Assembly (NCBI GenBank): GCA_002786495.1
Contig: PCSZ01000067.1
Location: forward strand, 1 to 33,373
Reading direction: 5' to 3'
DNA length: 33,373 nucleotides
DNA from: Candidatus Uhrbacteria bacterium CG22_combo_CG10-13_8_21_14_all_47_17
Lineage (GTDB): Bacteria > Patescibacteriota > Patescibacteriia > 2-12-FULL-60-25
The notes under the pieces were generated by a model. That model did not search any database and was not told the origin of the DNA. It saw only the letters and a program-made list of their open reading frames with translations. The position numbers and the translations under genes were made by a program. Numbering within the stretch: position 1 is the stretch's first letter; every line of letters begins with the position of its first letter. This document shows positions 9,524-18,807 of this stretch, in pieces.

Positions 9524-10744
9524 ATGAACATTGGCGATCTCATCCAAAGCGCTGGAAAAAGCCTCGCCCGTACCAAGGCGAGAAGCGCGCTTACGATGCT
9601 TGGTATCGTTATTGGTATTATGTCTGTTATTCTCGTGCTTTCCATTGGCGAGTCCGCGCAGAAATTTATTGTCGATCAAGTAGCGGTATTTGGTTCAGAC
9701 TTAATTTTTGTTGAAAACGGGCAAACCTCACTTGATAGCAATAGTCCGCCCTCGCCGTTTGTAAAAGAGGTATTAAACCTGTCTGATTATCGGAAGATGC
9801 GTGACCAACCTTGGGTAGAAAATCTGACGGCGGGGATGTATCAAAGTGATACGCTTTCTGGAAATGGACAAGAGTACGCGATACAAGTTGTCGGCACAAC
9901 GCAAGAAGAGCCATTACTTTATTCCGCGAAAGTTGAGACGGGCGCCTTTTTCGGACTGGAGCACGTGAACAGCCATTCTCGCGTGATCGTACTTGGAGCA
10001 AAGGCAGCGCAAAAGATTTTCGGTCAAGAAGAAGCTGTCGGGAGAATCGTAAAGGTAAGCGGAAGAAATTTTCGCGTTCTTGGAGTAATGGCGCCGGCGG
10101 GAACGCGTTTTCTCCAGAATGTAGATGACCAAGTTTACATCCCTTTTACGACTGTCATGGATTTGTATAATAAAAAGTTTGTGCAGTTCTTAGCGTTTCG
10201 AGTGAATATTCCTGTCTTTGAAGGAAAAAAACGTACCGCAATTCTCATGCGAGAGCAACATGACATTCTCGATCCAAAGAACGATGATGTCACCATTTCC
10301 ACCCAGGAAGATGTGGTTCGTCAGACCGCGCAAATCACGCAAATCCTCCAGATACTTCTTGGATCCGTGGCGGGTATTTCTCTTGTTGTTGGCGGAATCG
10401 GCATTATGAATATTATGTATGTCACGGTTACCGAGCGTATTCGTGAAATCGGGCTGCGAAAAGCGCTCGGCGCAAAACAAGAAGATATTCTCGGCCAATT
10501 TATTTTAGAGTCCCTGTTTCTTACGACTCTTGGTGGATTCATCGGTACAACACTAGGCGTCCTTTTAACCTGGGTCGCCATTCAAATTATTGGGAGATTC
10601 CAAACCGGCTGGAGTTTCTCGGTGTCTTTGAGCGGCATCATTCTTGGAATCGTGGTGAGTAGTGTCATTGGTCTCGTGTTCGGGTATGCGCCGGCGAGAC
10701 AAGCATCGAAATTAAGTCCAATGGTAGCGCTTCGCAAAGAATGA
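9524..10744 (+). CDS. ABC transporter permease, MacB/FtsX-type
   Basis: N-terminal [28 protein letters not shown], MacB periplasmic core, C-terminal [35 protein letters not shown]. Confidence 0.93.
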   Translation: MNIGDLIQSAGKSLARTKARSALTMLGIVIGIMSVILVLSIGESAQKFIVDQVAVFGSDLIFVENGQTSLDSNSPPSPFVKEVLNLSDYRKMRDQPWVENLTAGMYQSDTLSGNGQEYAIQVVGTTQEEPLLYSAKVETGAFFGLEHVNSHSRVIVLGAKAAQKIFGQEEAVGRIVKVSGRNFRVLGVMAPAGTRFLQNVDDQVYIPFTTVMDLYNKKFVQFLAFRVNIPVFEGKKRTAILMREQHDILDPKNDDVTISTQEDVVRQTAQITQILQILLGSVAGISLVVGGIGIMNIMYVTVTERIREIGLRKALGAKQEDILGQFILESLFLTTLGGFIGTTLGVLLTWVAIQIIGRFQTGWSFSVSLSGIILGIVVSSVIGLVFGYAPARQASKLSPMVALRKE

Positions 10745-10745
10745 T

Positions 10746-11987
10746 ATGAGAATATCCGACACAACGAGAGTCGCTCTCACGAGCCTGCTTCGAACGAAGG
10801 GGCGCGCTTTGCTTACGATGCTTGGCATTGTTATTGGAATTGCCTCGGTTATTTTAATGCTTTCTATCGGCCGCGCAGCTGAACATTTTCTCTTATCGCA
10901 AATTGCCGCCTTTGGATCAGACTTGGTTATCGTGACCAATGGCAAGGGAGACGTAAAACGTGGCGACCCGGCATCGCAGCAATTGGAAAAACAGACGCTG
11001 ACGTTTAAAGATTATGAAAAGTTGAAAGAACAGCCTTGGGTGAAGGCGGCGAACATGAACCTTATCAGTCAAGATTTGGTTGAGTACGCAAGCGAAAGCC
11101 GGCTCATTACCGTTTACGGGAGTACGCCCGGAGAAATTAAGGTTTATCCGAATGAACCGGAGGCGGGCCGCTTTATTGATGACTCTGATATAAATAGTCG
11201 CTCGCGCGTCGTCGTTCTTGGAAATGGAATTGCGAGCAAATTATTCGGCGAGACAGATCCTATTGGAAATACGATTAAAATTGGAAAACGAACATTCCGT
11301 GTGATTAGTGTTATGCCTTCGGGTGGGACGCGTTTTTTCACAGACCTTGATCAGATTGCCTATGTTCCAATTACGGCAGCTTTCGATTTATATAATCGAG
11401 ATAAGGCAAACTATATTATGTTTAAGGCTGAGGCCGGTCTGACGTTGAACGAAGCATCGGATCGTTTACGTATTTTATTTCGTAATACGCATAATCTCGA
11501 TAATGCGACGGGGGATTTATCCAAAGATGATTTTCGTGTCCTTACACAAGAAGACGCCGCGAAGAATGCAAATACCATCGGGCTGATTTTGCAAATCCTT
11601 CTCGCTTCCATTGCGGGTATTTCGCTCGTGGTTGGCGGAATCGGCATTATGAATATTATGTACGTCACAGTCACCGAGCGTACATCTGAGATTGGTCTCC
11701 GAAAGGCGCTCGGGGCGAAGCCAAAAGATATCCGCTCGCAATTTTTAGCGGAGGCATTAATGCTTACCGGCGCGGGAGGCGTGGTTGGTATTTTAGTAGG
11801 CGTGGGGGCAACCTGGCTGGGTATTAAAATCATTTCTTCATTTCAAGAGGGTTGGGTATTCCAACTGCCTCTCGATGGCATCTTATTAAGCGTTGGCGTT
11901 TCCACATTCATCGGAGTTGTATTTGGCTATTTTCCTGCTCGAAAAGCGTCTCATTTGGACCCAATAGACGCCCTGCGCTACGAATAA
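10746..11987 (+). CDS. ABC transporter permease, MacB/FtsX-type, tandem paralog
   Basis: Same architecture as previous gene: [25 protein letters not shown] ... [35 protein letters not shown]. Confidence 0.93.
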   Translation: MRISDTTRVALTSLLRTKGRALLTMLGIVIGIASVILMLSIGRAAEHFLLSQIAAFGSDLVIVTNGKGDVKRGDPASQQLEKQTLTFKDYEKLKEQPWVKAANMNLISQDLVEYASESRLITVYGSTPGEIKVYPNEPEAGRFIDDSDINSRSRVVVLGNGIASKLFGETDPIGNTIKIGKRTFRVISVMPSGGTRFFTDLDQIAYVPITAAFDLYNRDKANYIMFKAEAGLTLNEASDRLRILFRNTHNLDNATGDLSKDDFRVLTQEDAAKNANTIGLILQILLASIAGISLVVGGIGIMNIMYVTVTERTSEIGLRKALGAKPKDIRSQFLAEALMLTGAGGVVGILVGVGATWLGIKIISSFQEGWVFQLPLDGILLSVGVSTFIGVVFGYFPARKASHLDPIDALRYE

Positions 11988-12021
11988 TCGCGAAGCAAAA
12001 AAAACCTCTTTTGGAAGAGGC

Positions 12022-12050
12022 TTGACGAGGAAAGAGACCTTGCTTATAGT
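12022..12050 (+). promoter_or_regulatory. Sigma70-like promoter of heat-shock cluster, TTGACG-17-TATAGT
   Basis: TTGACG 12022-12027, 17-nt spacer, TATAGT 12045-12050. Confidence 0.75.
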
Positions 12051-12051
12051 G

Positions 12052-12078
12052 TTAGCAGTCGCAAAGCATGACTGCTAG
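12052..12078. promoter_or_regulatory. CIRCE-like operator (HrcA binding site variant)
   Basis: TTAGCAGTC-N9(gcaaagcat)-GACTGCTAG; known CIRCE is TTAGCACTC-N9-GAGTGCTAA. Located 1 nt after the -10 and directly upstream of/overlapping the hrcA start. Confidence 0.85.
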
Positions 12079-12763
12079 TATGGATGAACGCCTTCTAAAC
12101 CTCCTCCGCATCGTTGTGGAGGACTACATCGGTACCTCGGAGCCTGTCGCTTCCGGGGGGCTTGTTGAGCGTTATAAGCTGCAGGTAAGTCCTGCTACGA
12201 TCCGTAATTGGTTTACTGAGCTCGATAAAGCTGGTCTTCTGTTACAGCCGCATACATCCGGCGGGCGCGTCCCGACGGAACAGGGCTACAAACAATATGT
12301 AGACCATTTCATCACAGAAAAGCCTGTATCAAAACGCGACCGAGACAAACTTGCAATATCGGCGACGACGCCTCGCAATGAAGGTCAGCGCGTTAAAAGC
12401 GTTGCAAAAATGCTTGCGGAGCTTTCCGGGCTTGCTGTCATTGTGGCGCATAGTGAAGCGGATACCTATTACACGGGTTTGTCACAGCTCTTCGCGCAGC
12501 CGGAGTTTCGTGAATGGCAGCGCGTTGTTTCTTTGTCCGAGCTTCTCGATCATCTCGATGATACGCTCAGCGCTTTGCGCCAACGATCCTTCATCGCACC
12601 GCAAATTCTGATTGGCGAAGAATGTCCGTTTGGTCAGGCCTGCAGCGCCGTACTCGGTTCAACGGAAGAAGGCCTTGTCGGAATTCTTGGTCCGATTCGT
12701 ATGGATTATCAATATTCAAGCGGCCTCATGCGCACAGCTATGGACGCGATTTCTCAAGTCTAA
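12068..12763 (+). CDS. hrcA: Heat-inducible transcription repressor HrcA, short form
   Basis: ERLLNLLRIVVEDYIGTSEPVASGGLVERYKLQVSPATIRNWFTELDKAGLLLQPHTSGGRVPTEQGYKQYVD and C-terminal GLVGILGPIRMDYQYSSGLM. Alternative ATG at 12080. Confidence 0.9.
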   Translation: MTASMDERLLNLLRIVVEDYIGTSEPVASGGLVERYKLQVSPATIRNWFTELDKAGLLLQPHTSGGRVPTEQGYKQYVDHFITEKPVSKRDRDKLAISATTPRNEGQRVKSVAKMLAELSGLAVIVAHSEADTYYTGLSQLFAQPEFREWQRVVSLSELLDHLDDTLSALRQRSFIAPQILIGEECPFGQACSAVLGSTEEGLVGILGPIRMDYQYSSGLMRTAMDAISQV

Positions 12764-12767
12764 AACT

Positions 12768-13310
12768 ATGGAAGAAGAACAAAATATCGACGACATCTCA
12801 GTAGAGGAAGAGACAAAAGCTTCTGAGGAAGAACTCCTTCAGGAAGGACAAGGTGATTCATGCAAGAAGTGTAAAGAATATCTTGCTGGATGGAAGCGCG
12901 CTCAAGCGGATTATCAAAATTTGCTTAAGGAAGCGGAGCGGCAAAAAAATACCTTTGCGAAATACGCAAATGAAAAACTCCTTTCCGATCTTCTCCCGGC
13001 GCTGGATCAATTCGCACTCGTTTTAAAACACATCCCGAATGTTGATACCTTGCCCAAGGAACAAATGGACGCTTGGAAGAACTGGCTGGTCGGCGTTCGG
13101 GCGGTAAAAGGCAACTGGGATCAAGCGGCAAAAGAAGCCGGACTTGAACCTATCGCCACCGATGCAGAATTCGATCCGACTTTTCACGAAGCGGTTGCGG
13201 AGGAAGTTTCTGAGGAGGTCGCGTCCGGAAATATCGCGCGCGTGATCGAAACCGGCTGGAAACTTCATGGAAAAGTTCTACGCCCGGCTAAAGTCATTGT
13301 CGCAAAATAA
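12768..13310 (+). CDS. grpE: Nucleotide exchange factor GrpE
   Basis: YLAGWKRAQADYQNLLKEAERQK...LLSDLLPALDQFALVL...EFDPTFHEAVAEE..GWKLHGKVLRPAKVIVAK. ATG at 12768 chosen. Confidence 0.95.
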   Translation: MEEEQNIDDISVEEETKASEEELLQEGQGDSCKKCKEYLAGWKRAQADYQNLLKEAERQKNTFAKYANEKLLSDLLPALDQFALVLKHIPNVDTLPKEQMDAWKNWLVGVRAVKGNWDQAAKEAGLEPIATDAEFDPTFHEAVAEEVSEEVASGNIARVIETGWKLHGKVLRPAKVIVAK

Positions 13311-13338
13311 AATTAAATTATTCGTAACTCTATATCCT

Positions 13339-13764
13339 ATGTCACTTATTCGATGGTCCCCATTTTTTGAGCCCTTTGAGGGCATGGACAAAATGCTCGA
13401 AGAAATGCAGGCGATGAACTCGCGTCCTTCAAGCGGCATTGTTCCTCCCGTCGACATGTATGAAACAAAAGAAGCCGTGGTCGTTGAAACGCCCATCGCT
13501 GGCATTGATCCAAAACATCTCTCGATTTCCATTGATAACGGAATGCTCTCGATCAAAGGAACGAGCGAGCGCAAGACGGAAGTCGATGATAAAAACTACT
13601 ATCGCAAAGAAGTGCGCCACGGCAGCATCTATCGTCAAGTTGCGCTTCCATCTGCGGTTAATGAAGAAAAAACAGAAGCCAGTTATGAAAACGGCGTGCT
13701 GAAAATCCTTATGCCGAAAATTGGTGAGAAAAAAGCAATTAAAGTCGAAGTAAAGAAGAAATAA
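13339..13764 (+). CDS. Small heat shock protein, Hsp20/alpha-crystallin family
   Basis: [107 protein letters not shown]. Confidence 0.95.
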   Translation: MSLIRWSPFFEPFEGMDKMLEEMQAMNSRPSSGIVPPVDMYETKEAVVVETPIAGIDPKHLSISIDNGMLSIKGTSERKTEVDDKNYYRKEVRHGSIYRQVALPSAVNEEKTEASYENGVLKILMPKIGEKKAIKVEVKKK

Positions 13765-13793
13765 GAATCGTAAACGCAAACACAAATCTATCT

Positions 13794-15713
13794 ATGTCTA
13801 AAATTCTCGGAATCGATCTTGGAACAACGAACTCTTGTATGGCAGTCGTCGAAGGCGGCCAGCCGAAAGTTCTTGAAAATGCAGAAGGAAATCGTACGAC
13901 GCCTTCTATTGTTGCCGTGTCAAAAAACGGCGAGCGCGTTGTTGGCCAAGCGGCCAAGCGCCAAGCGGTCGTCAATCCGGAAAACACCTTGTTTTCCGTG
14001 AAGCGCCTTATCGGGCGCCGGTTTGAAGATGCAGAAGTTCAGCGCGATCTTAAATGGCTTCCGTACAAAGTTGTAAAATCCGGTGACGGCATGAAAGTCG
14101 TCATGCATGAAAAGGAATATACGCCGGAAGAAATCTCCGCGATGATTCTTCAGAAGTTGAAAACGGACGCGGAAGCGCGTATCGGAGAAACGATTACAGA
14201 AGCTGTTATCACGGTTCCGGCGTATTTTGATGATGCGCAGCGCCAAGCAACCAAAGTTGCGGGAGAAATCGCGGGCTTGAAGGTAAGCCGTATTATCAAT
14301 GAACCTACGGCGGCTGCAATCGCGTATGGATTTGATCGTAAAAAAGATGAAAAAGTCGTCGTCTATGACTTGGGCGGAGGAACATTCGATGTGTCCGTTC
14401 TTGAAGTTTCTTTTGACGCGACTACGGAACAAAACACCGTGGAAGTTCGCGCGACAAATGGAGACACGCATCTTGGCGGTGATGATTTTGATCAAGCGAT
14501 CATTCACTGGATTCTTGAAGAGTTTAAAAAACAGGAGGGCGTGGATCTTTCAAAAGATGCGCTCGCACTTCAGCGTATAAAAGACGCGGCGGAAAAGGCA
14601 AAGATTGAGCTTTCGAGCGCAATGGAAACTGAAGTCAGCCAGCCGTTTATCACATCCGACGCAACAGGACCGAAGCACTTGATGCTGAAGCTTTCCCGCG
14701 CAAAACTCGAACAGTTGGTTGGTGATCTTGTAAAAAAGACACTTGAGCCATGTAAGCGCGCGCTTGCGGATGCAAAACTTTCCGCTTCCGATATCAACGA
14801 AATTATTCTCGTTGGAGGCATGACACGCATGCCGCTTGTTCAGCAGGAAGTGGAAAAATTCTTTGGCAAAAAACCAAACTCCACCGTAAACCCAGATGAA
14901 GTTGTAGCCGTTGGTGCTGCGCTTCAGGCAGGAAACCTACAAGGCGACTTGAAGGGCGATTTGCTTCTTCTCGACGTCACGCCGCTTTCGCTTGGCATTG
15001 AAACGCTTGGCGGAGTTATGACGAAAGTCATCGAACGTAATGCAACTATCCCAACGTCAAAGTCACAGGTTTTTTCCACCGCGGCTGACAGTCAGCCTTC
15101 CGTGGAAGTACATGTGCTTCAAGGAGAGCGTGATATGGCTTCCGATAACAAGTCGCTTGGCCGCTTCACTCTTTCCGGTATCCCGCCGGCACCGCGTGGC
15201 GTTCCGCAAATTGAAGTATCTTTTGACATGGACGCAAACGGCATTCTGAATGTTTCCGCAAAAGATAAAGCGAGTGGAAAAGAACAGAAAATTACCATCA
15301 CTGCTTCGACAAATATTCCTGAGGAGGAAGTTGAACGTATGAAAAAAGATGCGGAAGCGCATGCGGAAGAAGATAAGAAGCGCCGCGAATCCGTAGAAAT
15401 TAAAAACATGGCGGAAACGATGCTCTACACAACAGAAAACATGTTGAAAGAAGCCGGCGACAAGGTGAAGGAAGAAGACAAGAAACTCGTCGAAGAAAAA
15501 ATGGAAGCCTTAAAAGCGATTAAAGACAGCGACGATCTCGAAGCGATTAAAAAGACCGCAGACGAACTCGCGACAGAAGCGCAGAAAGTCGGCGCAACGC
15601 TTTATCAGGATCGCCCGGAGTCGGAGGTGAAAGAAGGGGAGCCGCAAACCGCGCAAGAAACAACAGCGGAAGAAGTAAAGCCGGAAAATTCAAAAGAAGA
15701 AGGTCAAAACTAA
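13794..15713 (+). CDS. dnaK: Molecular chaperone DnaK (Hsp70)
   Basis: [87 protein letters not shown]. Confidence 0.99.
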   Translation: MSKILGIDLGTTNSCMAVVEGGQPKVLENAEGNRTTPSIVAVSKNGERVVGQAAKRQAVVNPENTLFSVKRLIGRRFEDAEVQRDLKWLPYKVVKSGDGMKVVMHEKEYTPEEISAMILQKLKTDAEARIGETITEAVITVPAYFDDAQRQATKVAGEIAGLKVSRIINEPTAAAIAYGFDRKKDEKVVVYDLGGGTFDVSVLEVSFDATTEQNTVEVRATNGDTHLGGDDFDQAIIHWILEEFKKQEGVDLSKDALALQRIKDAAEKAKIELSSAMETEVSQPFITSDATGPKHLMLKLSRAKLEQLVGDLVKKTLEPCKRALADAKLSASDINEIILVGGMTRMPLVQQEVEKFFGKKPNSTVNPDEVVAVGAALQAGNLQGDLKGDLLLLDVTPLSLGIETLGGVMTKVIERNATIPTSKSQVFSTAADSQPSVEVHVLQGERDMASDNKSLGRFTLSGIPPAPRGVPQIEVSFDMDANGILNVSAKDKASGKEQKITITASTNIPEEEVERMKKDAEAHAEEDKKRRESVEIKNMAETMLYTTENMLKEAGDKVKEEDKKLVEEKMEALKAIKDSDDLEAIKKTADELATEAQKVGATLYQDRPESEVKEGEPQTAQETTAEEVKPENSKEEGQN

Positions 15714-15719
15714 CCCGCT

Positions 15720-15989
15720 ATGCCTAACAAACAAATACAAATCCACGAAGATCCGGAAATCGGACAAGGCCGTTACGCGAACATGGTTTCCGTCACAGCG
15801 CAGAATCGCGACATCGTTGTCGACTTCTACTCGCTGGTTCAGAAGGGCGAGGAATATAACAAGGGCGAGCTTGTCTCGCGCGTATTCCTTAATCACTTCA
15901 CAGCACAAGAGCTTGTAAATTTACTTGAGAAAGTTCGCAAAGGTTGGGAGGACATGAAATATAATCAGGTGAGTGAAGAAAAAAAATAA
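15720..15989 (+). CDS. DUF3467-like small protein
   Basis: GRYANMVSVTAQNRDIVVDFYSLVQKG..YNKGELVSRVFLNHFTAQELVNLLEKVRKGWED resembles the DUF3467 pattern. Confidence 0.6.
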   Translation: MPNKQIQIHEDPEIGQGRYANMVSVTAQNRDIVVDFYSLVQKGEEYNKGELVSRVFLNHFTAQELVNLLEKVRKGWEDMKYNQVSEEKK

Positions 15990-15994
15990 TCCAA

Positions 15995-16064
15995 TTGTCA
16001 TTCCCGCGAAGGCGGGAATCCAGTGCCAGTTTAAGTCTGGATCCCCGCCTTCGCGGGGATGACA
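15995..16064. repeat. Palindromic REP/dRS3-like element, two GC-rich hairpins inside a larger inverted repeat
   Basis: TTGTCATTCCCGCGAAGGCGGGAATCCAG ... CTGGATCCCCGCCTTCGCGGGGATGACAA; inner hairpins ATTCCCGCgaagGCGGGAAT and ATCCCCGCcttcGCGGGGAT. Confidence 0.9.
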
Positions 16065-16073
16065 AGCCCCATC

Positions 16074-17165
16074 ATGCCTAAAGACTACTACGCCACATTA
16101 GGCGTCTCAAAAGAAGCAAGTGAGGATGAGATTAAAAAGGCGTATCGACGTCTTGCTCATAAACATCATCCGGACAAAGGCGGCGATGCCGCTAAGTTTA
16201 AAGATGCCAGCGAGGCATATGAAGTTTTGTCCGATAAGCAGAAGCGTGAGACATATGATCGTTTCGGTTCCGCTGCTTTCGAACAGGGCGCTCCCGGTGC
16301 GGGCGGCCCAGGCTTTGGGGGTTTTGGCGGTTTCCCGGGCGGAGGCTTTGGAAATGTAAACGTAGAAGACTTTGGTGATCTTGGAGATGTGCTCGGTGAG
16401 ATGTTTGGTTTTGGCGGAACGCGTTCTCGCCGTGAACGCCGCGGCCGCGATCTTGAAGTGGCGGTTGAACTTTCATTTAAGGACGCAGCCTTCGGCACGA
16501 AACAGGAAATCCGTCTCTACAAGCAAGATGTCTGTTCGCACTGTAAAGGAACGGGCGGAGAGCCGGATGCAAAAATGAACACCTGTTCAGAATGTCAGGG
16601 ACGCGGTCAGGTCACACAGGCGCAGCGCACGATGTTTGGAACATTCCAAAGCGCCGTTACATGCCCATCCTGTCACGGCCGTGGGAAAAAACCGGATAAA
16701 GTCTGCACAAGATGTCAGGGGAATGCGGTTGAACGCAAAGAAGAAACCTTGGCGGTTGAAATTCCTCCGGGAATGGAGACGGGCTCCGTTTTAAAAGTCC
16801 CGGGCAAAGGTGAAGCGCCGGCCGGAGGTGGTGTACAGGGCGACCTGTACGTGAAGGTACGTGTGAAGCCGGACTCATTCTTCAATCGAGAAGGTCACAA
16901 CGTGCATTCGCAAGTAACGATTCCCTTTTCCATTCTGGCGCTGGGTGGTGATATCAAAGTACCAACGCTCGACGGAGATGAAACGCTGAAAGTCGCTTCA
17001 GGAACACCGGCGGGAACGCATATTACGATCAAAGGAAAAGGAATCCCATATCTTCGCTCAAAAGGAAGAGGGGATCACGTGGTGCAAGTAGACGCGGACG
17101 TGCCGAAAAAACTTTCAAAGGAACAAAAAACATTATTAGAAAAATTACACGACACGGGCATCTAG
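16074..17165 (+). CDS. dnaJ: Molecular chaperone DnaJ
   Basis: [39 protein letters not shown]-rich region, four CxxCxGxG-like zinc motifs ([32 protein letters not shown]). Confidence 0.97.
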   Translation: MPKDYYATLGVSKEASEDEIKKAYRRLAHKHHPDKGGDAAKFKDASEAYEVLSDKQKRETYDRFGSAAFEQGAPGAGGPGFGGFGGFPGGGFGNVNVEDFGDLGDVLGEMFGFGGTRSRRERRGRDLEVAVELSFKDAAFGTKQEIRLYKQDVCSHCKGTGGEPDAKMNTCSECQGRGQVTQAQRTMFGTFQSAVTCPSCHGRGKKPDKVCTRCQGNAVERKEETLAVEIPPGMETGSVLKVPGKGEAPAGGGVQGDLYVKVRVKPDSFFNREGHNVHSQVTIPFSILALGGDIKVPTLDGDETLKVASGTPAGTHITIKGKGIPYLRSKGRGDHVVQVDADVPKKLSKEQKTLLEKLHDTGI

Positions 17166-17190
17166 CCCGTGTTCGTTGTATGATGGAGGC

Positions 17191-17697
17191 ATGCACGGTT
17201 TCCTTGCTGTTTTTGACGCCTTCGGAATCCAACTAAGTTGGGATATTGGTATTGTTATTGGATTATTTCTTGCGAGCATTATTTATGGCATAACCGTTGG
17301 CCGTGATCGTGCGGTGCTTATTTTACTTTCAACCTATATTGCTCTCGCCGTCGTCACGAATGCGCCCATCGTTTCTTTTTTAAATCGATCATTAAATACG
17401 CAGGGCAATCCAACGATTCAGCTTGTCTGGTTTCTCGGCGTGTTTTTGCTGGTGTTTTTTCTTCTTTGGAAAAGTCATATGTTGAGAGGCATGGCGACGA
17501 ATGACGGAACCTGGTGGGAAGCGACCTTATTCAGCCTATTTCAAATCGGGCTCGCGACATCCATCGCGTTTTTCCTCTTACCGACAGAAATGACAGATCC
17601 GGTTCAAGGTATTTTGCGCCAACTCTTTTTGGATACAAATACGCGCTCTTTTTGGCTTATTACTCCGATTATTTTTCTTGCCTGGCTTGGGAGGTAG
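17191..17697 (+). CDS. Small polytopic membrane protein, unknown function
   Basis: Several hydrophobic segments (DIGIVIGLFLASIIYGITV, AVLILLSTYIALAVVTNAPIV, LVWFLGVFLLVFFLLW, FWLITPIIFLAWLG); GGAGG RBS upstream of ATG 17191. Confidence 0.6.
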   Translation: MHGFLAVFDAFGIQLSWDIGIVIGLFLASIIYGITVGRDRAVLILLSTYIALAVVTNAPIVSFLNRSLNTQGNPTIQLVWFLGVFLLVFFLLWKSHMLRGMATNDGTWWEATLFSLFQIGLATSIAFFLLPTEMTDPVQGILRQLFLDTNTRSFWLITPIIFLAWLGR

Positions 17698-17755
17698 CGG
17701 TCAGTGAATGACGGGCAATTGCTCACTTTTTGAGCGCGTGTTTTCATGATCTAAC

Positions 17756-18784
17756 ATGCGAGGTTCGCTCATCCTAACAGACGCAAAATCTGTTATTCTT
17801 TACTCAAGTAGTGATACGACTCTGAGGACAGGTTTTGATATACCGGAGATTATCGGGAAGCGTCCGGGGGATTTATGGGGCGGCCTCATGCCAGCAACCT
17901 TTTATCAAAAAATGTGGCGCAAAATACGATCGGGAGAAGGTTATGTCAGTCGCGTACTCAATAAGCACAAGGGTGGGGAGCAGGTGAAAGATACATTGAA
18001 TATTGTTCCGGTATTAGATGAGCATGGAGAAGCTCGCTATTTTCTTGAATTACATCCGGAACTAAATTCCATGATGCATAGGCGGCGTTTTCAGAAAGAT
18101 TTTCATGCTGTTGTAAAACCCGACGCGGACCCGGACGAGCTCGCGGAATTTCTCACAAGATGGTTTGCCTTTGACCAGCCCTTTCAGGCTGATTCGCGTG
18201 AACACTTTCTTGAAGATCTTCACGCGCAATTAGTGAAACCGAGTCAGGAACTTTTTCTTCACAGAGACGAAGATCGAGAATTGGTGATAGCGGCAAAAGC
18301 GCGTCCGGAAACATTCAAACAACTGTATATCAAATATCTTCCAAATATTCGTCGATTTTTTCACTTCCGTCTTGCGGATGCTGAACTTGCGGAGGATATG
18401 GCCCAGGATGTATTCCTACGCGCCTTTCGCGCGCTTGATTCCTATACGCCTTCCAATGCGTCCTATCTCACGTATTTATTGAGAATCGCCCACAATCAGC
18501 TTGTAAGCCATTACAGGGGCGCGCAAAACCAGCAGCTACTCACAGACCAAGAATCGTCCGATGGCTGGTTAGAGAGCTTCCTGCGCCGCGACGCGATTGA
18601 ACGCGCGCTCGTACATGTAACGGATATCGAACGTTCCATCGTTCTTAAGAAATATCGAGAAGGTCTGAGCGTTCGTGATATCGCCACAGAACTGAGCCGC
18701 TCTGAAAATGCCGTAAAACTCCATTTATCCCGGGCGCGAAAAAAGCTGAAGGACGTTATAACAAACAAGACGGAACTCCTTTGA
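17756..18784 (+). CDS. ECF-type RNA polymerase sigma factor with N-terminal PAS domain
   Basis: N-term ILTDAKSVILYSSSDTTLRTGFDIPEIIGKRPGDLWGGL..MWRKIRSGEGYVSRVLNKHKGGEQVKDTLNIVPVLDEHGEARYFLELHPE is PAS-like. C-term FKQLYIKYLPNIRRFFHFRLADAELAEDMAQDVFLRAFRAL (sigma region 2) and VTDIERSIVLKKYREGLSVRDIATELSRSENAVKLHLSRARKKLK (region 4). Confidence 0.88.
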   Translation: MRGSLILTDAKSVILYSSSDTTLRTGFDIPEIIGKRPGDLWGGLMPATFYQKMWRKIRSGEGYVSRVLNKHKGGEQVKDTLNIVPVLDEHGEARYFLELHPELNSMMHRRRFQKDFHAVVKPDADPDELAEFLTRWFAFDQPFQADSREHFLEDLHAQLVKPSQELFLHRDEDRELVIAAKARPETFKQLYIKYLPNIRRFFHFRLADAELAEDMAQDVFLRAFRALDSYTPSNASYLTYLLRIAHNQLVSHYRGAQNQQLLTDQESSDGWLESFLRRDAIERALVHVTDIERSIVLKKYREGLSVRDIATELSRSENAVKLHLSRARKKLKDVITNKTELL

Positions 18785-18807
18785 CACCTTTTGATCATTC
18801 CTGCGTT

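Noticed and set aside
13920-14507. Long antisense ORFs (for example the 195-aa minus-strand ORF over dnaK)
   Set aside because: Fully opposite a confidently identified gene, no recognisable domains; expected shadow ORFs. The same applies to the other minus-strand ORFs except queA.
17152-17172. Hairpin ACACGGGC-atcta-GCCCGTGT at dnaJ stop as an intrinsic terminator
   Set aside because: No U-tract follows (tcgttgtatg), so it may be only an mRNA-stabilising or weak terminating structure.
17721-17735. GCTCA-cttttT-TGAGC type repeat upstream of the sigma gene as an autoregulatory operator
   Set aside because: Only 5-bp arms; too short to support without conservation data.
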